Shown here: in pieces, positions 12,456 to 21,943 of the stretch | How positions within the stretch are numbered: position 1 is the first letter of the stretch | Layout of the letters: each line of letters opens with the position of its first letter | Assembly (NCBI GenBank): GCA_032871835.1 | Contig: CM065301.1 | Span: forward strand, 21,857,791 to 21,921,790 | From: Dipteronia dyeriana | Taxonomy: Eukaryota > Streptophyta > Magnoliopsida > Sapindales > Sapindaceae | Length of the DNA stretch: 64,000 bases | Direction: 5' to 3' | Translations under genes and position numbers: made by a program | Notes under the pieces: model-generated | Told to the model about the DNA's origin: nothing | Databases searched by the model: none | What the model saw: only the letters and a program-made list of their open reading frames with translations

Positions 12456-12540
12456 CGACACGTGTCTTGTTGTCACTAGGACACGTGTCGCAATGACACA
12501 CCACTTGACATGTGGCATTTTCTAAGAGATCCACGTGTTA
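12456..12540. promoter_or_regulatory. Cluster of G-box / ABRE-like palindromes inside Copia-1
   Basis: Two identical GACACGTGTC palindromes (12457-12466 and 12480-12489) and a CCACGTGT (12531-12538) lie within 82 bases. ACGTG cores of this type are known bZIP/bHLH (ABA- and light-response) sites in plant promoters. Here they are about 650-740 bases inside the 5' LTR, so a regulatory role is inference only. Confidence 0.4.
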
Positions 12541-13174
12541 ACATATTAATCACCCAAGCCTTTTGTGCCCAACGCCCACTCGCGCCGGTGGAGAGTGTGA
12601 TGCACGAGCCGTCTTCCCATACTTTTCCGATCATGGGACCACCACCATCCGACTCCAAATTTAATTATAATTCCATTTATGCCCTTAATTATAACGTTTG
12701 GGTTAGGAGTGAAATACACTCTCCGATCATAGGAGAGTGGAACATGTTCTTCATGTTCTTCGCCCACATTCAAGAATAAACAATTTTCCAGAATTTAATC
12801 CACTGCATGAAATTTAGAAATCGTTTTTCTCCCTCGTTTCATAACCAAATTATGCAAATGACCTATCGTTGGAAATATATCAAAAGGCTCTATCTAATGG
12901 TACCAAGATCGCAGAGAAACAAAAAAATGACAATAAAATTCGAACCCCATAACAGTCACGGGTTTCGTTTTTAATTCTTCAAAATTCTCTTAATTTTGAA
13001 GTTAAATCATGGCAAGAATCTCCAGAACATATAAGCACATATATATGTATACAATCATGCCATCTAAAACGAAATATAACAAGTGTGTGGTGTTATGCCA
13101 TTATTGAATTGTGAAGCAATCAAAACGTGAAAGCAATTCCTAAGCATGACATTTCTACCAGAATACAATCTCAA

Positions 13175-13192
13175 TCATGCTCTGATATCAAT
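13175..13192 (-). other. Copia-1 primer-binding site
   Basis: On the minus strand, directly after the 5' LTR, TTGATATCAGAGCATGAT resembles the TGGTATCAGAGC complement of initiator tRNA-Met used by most plant copia elements. One internal difference (GATATC for GGTATC) is seen. Confidence 0.75.
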
Positions 13193-13822
13193 GTAAATAA
13201 TATTAGATATAAACAAAACGAATTCGGATTACCGTTCACCATCGAAAATCCGAATTTCAACGGAAGCAGGGATCGAACACCTGGAACTGAATCACCGGTC
13301 GGAGGATGATCACATCATCGGAAAGTCCCCTCTAATCACAATGCATGTTACCCACACTTTGATTATAGATGGGAGAAAATTCTACAGATTTTCTCCACAT
13401 CTCTCTTGTGCTTTTATTCTCTAGATTTTTGTGTTCTCTATTGAACACATGCACACATGCATTATTTCATGCAATACTCTCTTACACACACATATGCCTT
13501 TGCATTGCACAACACACACAAGCTTTGCATTTTACAAACAATGTTTTCCCATACACATATATAATGCTTAGACACAGTCACACACACATTCACGTTATTA
13601 TGTGTGTCTTGTTATGTGTGTCTTAATCAGTCTCTAACATTCATGTATATATAGCATAAAACTGTTCATTGGGCTTGTGTTTGGGCTTTGCATATATGTC
13701 ATAGGCATGGGCTTGAGCTTGGGTTTGGATTACATGGATTTTGGGCTTTCCATGTATTACTTGTGTTCTTGGCCCACTTGGGTATATAATGGGTCTCCAA
13801 CCCATACCCAAATATATTAACA
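13193..13822 (-). repeat. Copia-1 5' LTR
   Basis: 630 bp. It is the partner of 5448-6080 and starts TGTAAATAATATTA, ending TATTAACA. It carries the CA/TG-rich block (13445-13620) shared with the other LTR. Adjacent to the primer-binding site on its inner side. Confidence 0.9.
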
Positions 13823-13977
13823 TCAACTCTATATATACACAAATGCAAATTAACATTCATTTAACACTAATCAGTAGTTCTTTGTTTATGGGGTTTTAGG
13901 ATTATTTTCTCTTGCAGGGTTAAGATTTTCCCTAGGTTTTTTTAGTCTATATATATTCAATTTTCGAATATCAAGCA
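13823..13977 (+). other. 5' leader region of gene X copy 2
   Basis: Matches 38370-38492 upstream of copy 3: ATTCATTTAACACT, TAGTTCTT.GTTTAT, GGGTTTTAGGATTATTTTCT and GATTTTCC.TAGGTTTTT are shared. This supports a real, formerly transcribed unit upstream of both ATGs. Confidence 0.55.
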
Positions 13978-14444
13978 TGAGCAGCAAACAACATGACGTT
14001 GGGTGTTGTAAAGTCAACATTATTGATCATGTATTTATAGAAGATGAAAAGGAGTTTGAATATGATGATTATCAAGTATAGAAGATTTTGGATAACTATT
14101 TTTTATGTTTTGAAGAAAATGCCAGCGAATTAGAAGAAGAAACGCCCCTCAACAGTAATGTTGATCTACATCTTTTGAAACTGATGATGAACAAAAATTG
14201 GAAGAACTACTAATGGCGGTTGATCAGCCATCTTTTGAAACTGCTGATGAAGAAGAATTGGAAGAATTACTAATGGCAAACCATAACGAGCCGCATCCTT
14301 TTCATTGTTTTTTGGAGAAACCGTAAAAGAAAGCTACGACGAATAAGATTGCATTGATGGAAGACCTTTTTCTTGATGATTTTTATGAGCCTCAATTACC
14401 TACTTTTCTTATCCAACTTTATTTGCACAATTAGTCAACAATGA
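13978..14444 (+). pseudogene. Gene X, copy 2: small acidic protein, inactivated
   Basis: The reading from ATG 13978 gives MSSKQHDVGCCKVNI, EDEKEFEYDDYQV, then TAG, then KILDNYFLCFEENASELEEE. The TAG stands where copy 3 has TGG (Trp). Further on an extra frame change and a duplicated TTTTGAAACTG.TGATGAA segment (14171-14255) disturb the acidic middle. The 3' end (LFLDDFYE) is recognisable before a TGA at 14442. I do not recognise the family. It is a hydrophilic, Glu/Asp-rich protein of roughly 130-150 residues with no membrane segment and a Cys pair near the N-terminus. Confidence 0.6.
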
Positions 14445-14739
14445 GATGAATCCACTCCGTGTATAGCTGCAACAATCTAAGAGACCATCACTCACTTTTG
14501 ATATTAGTATATATTCTACTACAAGATTTGCGTCTTTTTCTTTTATGTTTAATTAGATGGGAAATCCTTGCATGAGTTGGAGTACTGAAACTTCTTGTAA
14601 CTTCTTTAAAGATTGTTATCTTATTGGACTACTCTTGTGTTATTTCTTGCATTTGTATTACCACATTCATGATTGATTTTGGTTATATATTTCATTTTAT
14701 TTTTTGAAATTACATATTCGATCTTTTAAATTAAGAAAT

Positions 14740-14893
14740 TTAATATGCAATTTTTTCTGAGGAACTGAAAAAAAAAGGCAATGAAAAAGAGAGATCTCTT
14801 TCTTGATGATTTTCTTTGGGCCTCATCATCTCCATGTTTATTTTAACTAACTTTTTCACCATTATCCAAGATTTGTTTTTTGAAAGAACCATT
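14740..14893 (+). pseudogene. Gene X, further 3'-end remnant, split by the LTR element
   Basis: GAGGAACTGAAAAAAAAAGG, then GATCTCTTTCTTGATGATTT and CCTCATCATCTCCATGTTTA, match the last third of gene X. The copy is cut at 14893 by LTR element 2. Its downstream part (TGACAGAGGTTCCATTCGGT) reappears at 20336. Frame is not kept. Confidence 0.5.
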
Positions 14894-15423
14894 TGTAAGT
14901 TTTTTTAATAAAATTATGAGCAACATATAATATTATTTTTTGAGTTTATGAAAACCGAATTGATTGGAGTCTTTAAGGAAGAGAGAGTTGACCGGATTAA
15001 GCCTGATTAGTTATGATTAATATTTGTTGGGTTTGGTACACCTTAACTACATTAAATATATGTAGGATATAATATGAACTATTGTATATGTATGAGCCTA
15101 ATATTCCTTTTATGATTAACCATTCTATTAGGATTGTGAATCCTTTATGGGTTAGGATTCTAGAAAGTTATACTATTTATAAGGGGTTCTTACTCTCACT
15201 CATAGTGCGTGTTATAGAAATGTCTCCTCATTAGGCAGTCTGAATAAGGTGAGAAGAGAGTAGAAGACTTTCTATTGTTCTTTTCAGGTTATTGCGCTAT
15301 TATAGATTCAGGGATTAAAACTCTCTACGAATTGAATGGTTTCCGTTTCATTTCTAGGTATGCGTCTATTCATATTTATCTATACAATACAAGATTTAAT
15401 TATTTTTACATATAATGCTTACA
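14894..15423 (+). repeat. LTR element 2, 5' LTR
   Basis: 530 bp, TGTAAG...CTTACA. Shared landmarks with the 3' LTR include ACCGAATTGATTGGAGT, TACATTAAATATATGTAGGA, ACTATTTATA.GGG (TATA-like, 15173-15186) and AGAAGAGAGTAGAAGACTTT. Confidence 0.88.
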
Positions 15424-15440
15424 GTGGAATCAAAGCCAAT
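15424..15440 (+). other. LTR element 2 primer-binding-site-like sequence
   Basis: GTGGAATCAAAGCCAA directly follows the 5' LTR. Compared with the usual TGGTATCAGAGCC it has two substitutions, as expected for an old element. Confidence 0.6.
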
Positions 15441-15699
15441 CGTATTGTTGTACAGGTTGAATGATTTTGATTTCGTATCTGTATTTTGCTTTTATACACA
15501 CTGGATTAATTGAGTTAAATTATTGTTGCTATTAATTAAACCCATATATGAATTGTGTGATGATTTTACATGTTGTCCAAGTTTGTATTTGAATGGAGAA
15601 CCACAGTCTCACTTGCTATGAACAACGCACACAATTGCATCTGATTGTATGGATTGTTTGAATCATGGAATTTGTTTATTTTTTTATTGAATTATTTTA

Positions 15700-15924
15700 G
15701 AATAATGTTAAACATCCCACCTATAATCCCAACAGTTTCATACCTACACATGTGACAATTGATGTGCCACTTGATGAGTGAATATACATTAATTATTGAG
15801 TGGATATATGAGTAAGTGAGATAAATTATAATTAATGTGTATCCACTCATCAAGTGACACATCGACTATCACATGTGTTAGGATGGAAATGGTGGGATTA
15901 TAGATGAGATGTGTAGCCTTACTC
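15700..15924. mobile_element. Foldback MITE nested in LTR element 2
   Basis: The two halves are inverted copies. CATCCCACCTATAATCCCA on the left is answered by TGGGATTATAGATGAGATG on the right, and the pairing continues inward through ACACATGTGA, GATGTGCCACTTGATGAGTG and ATACATTAATTAT to the centre. Flanks ATTATTTTA (15691-15699) and GTTATTTTA (15925-15933) match 8 of 9, which would suit a MULE-type 9-bp TSD. The flanks are AT-rich, so chance is not excluded. No coding. Confidence 0.75.
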
Positions 15925-16929
15925 GTTATTTTATCGTAATAATTCTTTAAAACAAAAAAAAATGGCATAAGCAATTTTTAAGATAATAGATTCTTGCTTA
16001 TGATTTTCATCTAGTGAGTTATATGGTGATTTTTGTAAATAATAATCTTTATGGATCTTTGAACTCTTTTCGTATTCTAAATTCTACTTTTAGGTTTTAG
16101 AATTAAATTGATGATTGTTCTTACAGCTTAAATATAATTATTTTAATCACATGACCAAATGTAGAATAAAGATAATTGATTCGTAGAGCATTTTGATTAT
16201 TTGTAAACTCTCGATTTTAAGTCTTTTGATTAATTGTAATAAAAAGTGATCTCATAAAATATAAGGATATAACTGCAAATGTTAGAAACTATTATTAATA
16301 GTTTATAGAATATATATGGTCTATTTTATTTATAAGAATAATTGCATCTATGCATTATACATTCTTGGGGGGGGAGTGTTAAAAATGTATAATTTCAAAG
16401 ACTTGCGTTTAAGGAAGAAATCTTGTGCTTGTGATATTCATATCGAATAAATGTCATGTTTATTGAATTGTAATTTTGGATATCATTGAAGTTTGGTTTC
16501 TGACTTAGTTTTCAGACAGTTGTAAACTAATTGGTTGTAAATGATTTTTCAAGGTAATAATATTTTCAACTTAAATATTGAAAGTTATGTGGTCAGATTT
16601 ATGAGTTGAATGTTTTACTTGTAAATTAGTATTAAGTTTGCATACTTTAAGACTTTATTGACATAGTTAATCAAGTTTTCAGACAATGGTGTTTAGTTTA
16701 ATAATGTTGTAGCATTTTAAGACTTGTTAAAGGCTCTATTTTGTCATTAGACATAACTGAGGGTCAGTGGGAGTAAGTTTATTTTATATGTGCTCTATGT
16801 TGTCATTTGTGTGACATTAAGAATTTTATCTCTAGTATTTCATGGTGAAAATCTCGAACAAACTTATTTTGATAATGCTATTAAGAAAATATATTAATAG
16901 AGCACTTAAAGGGTTATGTATGATTACAA

Positions 16930-16991
16930 GTGTACTTGTTTGAGGTACCTATTGATAAAAGTGTACTTGTTTGAGGTACCTATTGATAAAA
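16930..16991. repeat. 31-bp tandem duplication
   Basis: Two exact copies of a 31-bp unit, AGTGTACTTGTTTGAGGTAC and the following 11 bases, with a third partial start (AAAGTG). It lies in the non-coding interior of LTR element 2. Confidence 0.9.
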
Positions 16992-17272
16992 GTGATAAAC
17001 TTACATAATTTTAATTCCTCCAAGTAAATTGAAGCGTTCTAATAAGAAAGATCATATATGTATCTGTAAATGATATTTTGATGTAAGTAGATTTCAAACC
17101 AATTTGACATGTATCATTAGATAGTAATAAAAAAAGGAGGTTTCATCGTATTTGTAGAGGTTAATTGTTTCATGCTCACATATATGTATGTTTATAGAAA
17201 TATATGGTTTTATATATTGCAACTCTAAAGAATTTTAATTATGAAATCAGATTTTGAGGTAGATTGTGATAA

Positions 17273-18902
17273 AGGTTATTATGATTTTAGTCACTCTAGT
17301 TTGCGTTTATCTGGGTTTGATCCACTAGTTTTTGGAATTACTAACTTTAGTATTTTAGTTCTCTGACAATACAAATTCGAGTCCTTTCCGTCAAATTTCG
17401 TTAATTTTTGTTGACTTCCGTTAGGTCAACAAGGGCAATATGGGAAATTTGACAAGCTTCTAAACGCTTTCGTCACATTTTCCATATTACCCTTGTTGAT
17501 CGGAAGTCGATGAAAACAAAAAATTTAAAATTAAAAAATAAATTAAAACAAAAATAACTCATCAACTCTATCTCATATTCTCATCTCTTTCTTATCTCTC
17601 CGTCTCATTACCCATCAACAGCATTCATCACCCATCCTTTAAAAATTGATTTTTTTTTTATACAAAAAAAATCTCCAGCTCATCCCACCGTCATCACTCA
17701 TCATCATCTTCTTTCAACCTCATCTCTTTCTCTTTTCTTTCATCAGTTCATCACACAAACAGACAAACTCAAATAAAAAATAAGAACCCAACAATCACAC
17801 AACCCGATATCTTTCAATCCCAAATCCAAAAATAAAAAATATACTCATTTCAATCCCAAAACACAAATCCAAAAATAGAAAAGCACCCACAAATCCAAAA
17901 ATATTGTTCTAGCGACGGTGGACGATCTGCTCCTCCGCGAGCAGATCTGCAAGCCATCAACCTCCTCTGGCTTGTCTCCCTCCTTTTTCCTCCTCTCGGC
18001 ACCTCCGGGATCACTTTCTTGTTTGTTTCCTGTTTTTTTTTTATCCTTTATTCTCTTTTTGGATTTTGGTTCGTTGGATTGTAGAATCTGGCGGTGGGTG
18101 TGGTTGACGGTGAAATGGTGGTGTTCGTGTTCGTGTGAGTTTGGATTTTATATGTTTTAGGTTTGAGTTTGTGTTTGATAGATTTTTTTTTTCAATTTCA
18201 ATTTTTATTCCTTATATTTTGGTGATTGTCTTTCGATTTTGGATTATTTTTTTCTTGTTTGGGAGTTTTCTGTAAAAGAGAGAAGATAAGGGATGGTGAT
18301 TTTTGGGTTTGTGGTGGTTTTTCTGAGTTTGTTTTGGCTTTTGTTTTGGTTTTGATTTCGATTTTGATTGCGATTTTGGTATTGATGATAATATTCTGGG
18401 TTTGATGGTGTTGACAATGAATTTTGGTGTGGTGTGGCTGGGTTCTAAGTTTGGTGATGATGGTGGAAGTTCTGGGTTCGGTGGTGTTGATATGATGAAT
18501 GGTAGATTTTTTTTATTTTTTATTTTGGAAGTTCTGAATTTTTTAAGTTCTGGGTTTGTTGTTTAATGTTTAGATGATGAAGGATGGTATTGAATCTGGT
18601 GATTGACAGAGAGAAACGTGGTATGAATGGGAGATTTTTTTATTTTTTTTAAATTTGATTTTTTAATATTAGTTTTTTTATTAAATCAATTTTTTTTCAA
18701 TTATTAATTTTGTTATTTAATTAAATATAAATTACCATATTGACCTTTATCAGAAACCTTCATTAAGGGTATTTCGGTCATTATATGCTCTGACAATGTC
18801 AGTCCGTTTGTTTTCACAGAATGACTAAAGTTAGTAATTTCAAAAACTAGTGGATCAAATCCAGATAAACGCAAACCAGAGAGACTAAAATCTTAATATC
18901 TC
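17273..18902. mobile_element. MULE E: 1.63-kb non-autonomous Mutator-like element nested in LTR element 2
   Basis: Perfect 10-bp target duplication ATTGTGATAA at 17263-17272 and 18903-18912. Long inverted ends: TTTGCGTTTATCTGG, TTTGATCCACTAGTTTTTG and AATTACTAACTTTAGT occur on the left (17300-17355) and as complement on the right (18830-18885). A second, inner foldback pairs CAAGGGCAATATGGGAAA (17429-17446) with its complement (17478-17500). Interior: a CT-rich left part (17580-17760) and a T/G-rich right part with an 80-codon open frame (17918-18160). This could be a captured host promoter/5' exon, but I recognise no gene. Size and 10-bp TSD fit a Pack-MULE-like element. The TIR is unlike that of elements A-D. 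Confidence 0.85.
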
Positions 18903-19774
18903 ATTGTGATAATTTCATTCTATTTATTTTCTCTGAATATGATAAGAGATCTCAGAGGTTTAATTATTTGGATATTATAGTGGTTGAGTACGTTTAAGGT
19001 TTGCAAGTTTCTAATAGCCACATGTAAAATAACTATTGATACACTAATCAAGATATTTGACACCGGAGGTTTGTGGAACATGTTATATCCTGCATTAAAT
19101 GATTGATATTTTTGATGTGTTTGGTTAGTGAGGGTTGTTTTTTATTAGATTAACTGTATTTATTCTATAGATGTTTGTTTTATATTCTTGAGAATGTAGT
19201 GTATATATATGTTAAGATGTTTATCATATTTGTTATTGTGTGTACATAGATATTTGGTTATGACAGGAAATCTTAAAGCTTTTAGTTTTGAGGGGGTAAT
19301 TTACTCATAAGTTATAAAGTTTTCACCGATAAGTGAACATTACTTAAGATAGAAGGATTTGTCCGTCATAAGGGAGGTTTAACTTATGGTCAAAATGTTT
19401 GACAAATGAGTGTAAGATGCTTAAGAAATTAAGTTTTAATCTTAAGCTGTTTCGCATTATACGAAGCTGGACTTATATGGAAATAGGCATGATGATCACA
19501 TTTGTATGAAATTTCCATATCACACATACATACCATTTTACTCGGGTAGGTAGAGTTAAGGGTATTTTGATTACGTATGGTTTTACGTTGATTAAAGATT
19601 TAATGATCTTTGTAGCTGGATACTTGAGGTTCTATTGAACTAAGGGGAAGGAAGATGTTACTCTCTTAAACATTCTTTGCGGCCATATATTATTGTTGTC
19701 AATTCATAGCGTCGTTTTTTAAAATGAATTTTTTAATTTAAAATAATAATGTCTATGTAGCTCAAGTGAGAGAT

Positions 19775-20302
19775 TGTAGGTTTTTATTAATAAAATTGTG
19801 AGTAACATTTGACATTATATTTTGATTTTATAAAAACCGAATTGATTGGAGTGTTTAAACAAGAGAGAATTGACCGGATTGAGCCTGATTGGTTGTAATC
19901 AATATTTGTTAGGCTTAATGCATATTAACTACATTAAATATATGTAGGATATGATATGAGCTATTGTATATGTGTGGGTCTGGTTCTTTTAGGACTAGCA
20001 TCCTATTAAATTTGAGAATCCTTTTATGAGTTAGGATTCTCATAAGTTATACTATTTATAGGGGATACCTACTCAATCATAGTGCGTGTTACAGAACTAT
20101 CTCTCTATTAGACAATCTGAGAAATGTAAGAAGAGAGTAGAAGACTTTTTAGTGTTCTTTTCAGGTTATTACGCTATTATAGATTTGGGGATTAAGATTC
20201 TCTACGAATTGAAAAGTTTCCGCTTCATTTCCAAATATTTGTCTATTCATATTTATTAATACAATATGAGATTTAATTATTTTTATATATAAAACGCTTA
20301 CA
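19775..20302 (+). repeat. LTR element 2, 3' LTR
   Basis: 528 bp partner of 14894-15423, with many substitutions. Preceded by a short purine-rich stretch. Confidence 0.88.
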
Positions 20303-20659
20303 CCATAATCCAAGAATTATAAGACTATCAATTATGACAGAGGTTCCATTCGGTATAGGCACGTAGCTGCAAGGAATATGAGAGATATTCATGAGTTATA
20401 ATGACTTTTGAACATTCTTGGGAGTTGGGACTATTCAAATTTATTTCAGAATTTGGACGATTTCTTTCTTTTCATTTCTTTTTTCATGTTAATAAATTCT
20501 GTTTTGTCTAGTTTTGATTTCTTCATACTGTTAAAATTTGTGTAAAAAAAAAAAACATTATATATATTAATTAGTAGTTTAGATTCTGTTTTTTTTGGAC
20601 TACTATCTTGTTTTCTGCGTTAGTCTTAGCGTGCATGCATCATTCATGATCGATATTAA
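20303..20659 (+). other. Gene X flank between LTR element 2 and MULE B
   Basis: Continues the gene X remnant cut at 14893 (TGACAGAGGTTCCATTCGGT at 20336) and then the region upstream of copy 3. It is paralogous to 4690-4940. Contains no open gene. Confidence 0.55.
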
Positions 20660-21084
20660 GGGTCAAAAAATTATTGGCACTATTTGGGGTAGTGTAAAAG
20701 TATCATCATTTTACTAATGTATGTTTAAAAGACATCATTTAACGTGTTCAGACAAAAATACCCCGAAATACTAAAACAGTGAGGAAGTTGTCGTTTTCAA
20801 AGTCAGAGATAAGCAACAGTCAAACCGACGGAAAACTAATCGACCGTGAAAGACCGGAAGAGATGCGATTGAGAAAGGTAAGATAATTTTTTTTTCATTG
20901 TTTTTGTTGTTGTTAACTTGCATTACATGTTAGAATTGAGTTTTGTTGATAGGAATTGTAGAAACCGGTTAAAATAGAGATGTGCGAATGGTTGTAGTTT
21001 AGATTAGGGTTTGTAATTTGGTTGAATATTAGTTGAGGAAGATGAAATCTGAGTTATCAAGATTTTTTGCAAGAAAATCGAACT

Positions 21085-21870
21085 TATTTATTGAGTCGAG
21101 CTTTTATTTTCGTGAAAATTAGGTTTTGGTAAGTCGAGCTTTTTTTGAATTGGATCGAGCCTTTTTTGAAAGGGATCGGGCTTTTTTGAAAGGAATCGAG
21201 CTTTTTCAATAGGGTCGAGCTTTTTTGAAAAGGGATCGAGCCATTTTGAAAGGAATAGAGCTTTTTGAAAAGGAATCGAGTTTTTTTGAAAGGGATCGAG
21301 CTTTTTTAAAAAGGTTTCGAGCTTTTTTCAATAGGTTCGAGCTTTTTTTTGAATTGGATCGAGTATTTTTTAAAGGGATCGAGCTTTTTTGAAAGGGATC
21401 AGGCTTTTTTGAAAAGGGATCGAGCCTTTTTGAAATGGATCGAGCTTTTTTTAAAAGGAATCGAGCTTTTTTGAAATGGATCGAGCTCTTTTAAAAAGGA
21501 TTCGAGCGTTTTTGAAAGGGATCGAGTTTTTTTCAATAGGCTCGAGCTTTTTTTACATTGGATCGAACTTTTTCACCATGGGATCGAGCTTACTTTACAT
21601 AGGATCGAGCTGTTTTTACATAGGATCGAGCATTTTTTGATAGAATCGAGTTTATTTTTAAAGGGTCGAGCTTTTTTGTCCTTGGATCGAGCTTTTTTTC
21701 TCTTGGATCGAGCTTTTTTTCTCTTGGATCAAGCTTTTTTTCTCTTGGATCGAGCTTTTGTGTCATGAGATCGAGCATTTTTGTCATAGGATCGAGATTT
21801 TTTTGAAAATGGTCGAGCTTTTTTCTCTTGGGATCGAGCCTTTTTATTTTAGGACCGAACTGTTTTGACA
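21085..21870 (+). repeat. MULE B left subterminal array (GATCGAGCTTTTTT units)
   Basis: About 38 units of 20-21 bp. The clearest run (21680-21760) repeats GATCGAGCTTTTTTTCTCTT with a period of exactly 21. All units point the same way. The array lies between the left TIR and the splice acceptor plus ATG of the Ulp1 gene. The antisense strand is open through the array as a heptad-like run (LDPREKK units) because the period is a multiple of three. That is a repeat artefact rather than a gene. Confidence 0.92.
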
Positions 21871-21943
21871 TTTGATCGATACTTTTAATTTTGGTTACGA
21901 AATTTGTTATGTTTAATGATGTTGTATTTCTGTTACATTGCAG

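Larger units (their letters stand above)
5448..13822 (-). mobile_element. Copia-1: LTR retrotransposon, minus-strand orientation, degenerate coding region
   Basis: 8.4 kb bounded by two LTRs (5448-6080 and 13193-13822) that begin TGTAAATAATATTA and end TAACA. The flanking 5-mers TAAAC and TCAAC (4 of 5) fit a target duplication. They rejoin to a sequence like that at 38275 (CCTAAACTC). Just inside the right LTR, read on the minus strand, TTGATATCAGAGCATG fits a primer-binding site for initiator tRNA-Met. Just inside the left LTR, the minus-strand sequence GCGAGTGGGAGA is a polypurine tract, so transcription runs right to left. Reverse-transcriptase remains of copia type are at 7640-8075. No long open frame survives. 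The two LTRs differ at roughly two to three dozen positions by eye, so the insertion is moderately young but dead. Confidence 0.88.
14894..20302 (+). mobile_element. LTR element 2: old, non-coding copia-like element with nested insertions
   Basis: The LTRs at 14894-15423 and 19775-20302 both begin TGTA(A/G)GTTTTT and end GCTTACA. The flanks CCATT and CCATA (4 of 5) fit a target duplication. Directly after the left LTR, GTGGAATCAAAGCCAA resembles the initiator tRNA-Met site TGGTATCAGAGCC. The right LTR is preceded by CTCAAGTGAGAGAT, similar to the copia CAAGTGGGAGAT junction. So the element reads left to right. The 4.35-kb interior has no recognisable gag or pol and carries a 225-bp MITE and a 1.63-kb MULE-like element. 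The LTRs differ visibly more than those of Copia-1, so it is older. Confidence 0.82.

Noticed and set aside
12291..12779. Several 60-90-codon frames in the GC-richer part of Copia-1
   Set aside because: Overlap on both strands with no common domain; better explained by higher GC and CCGG-type repeats.
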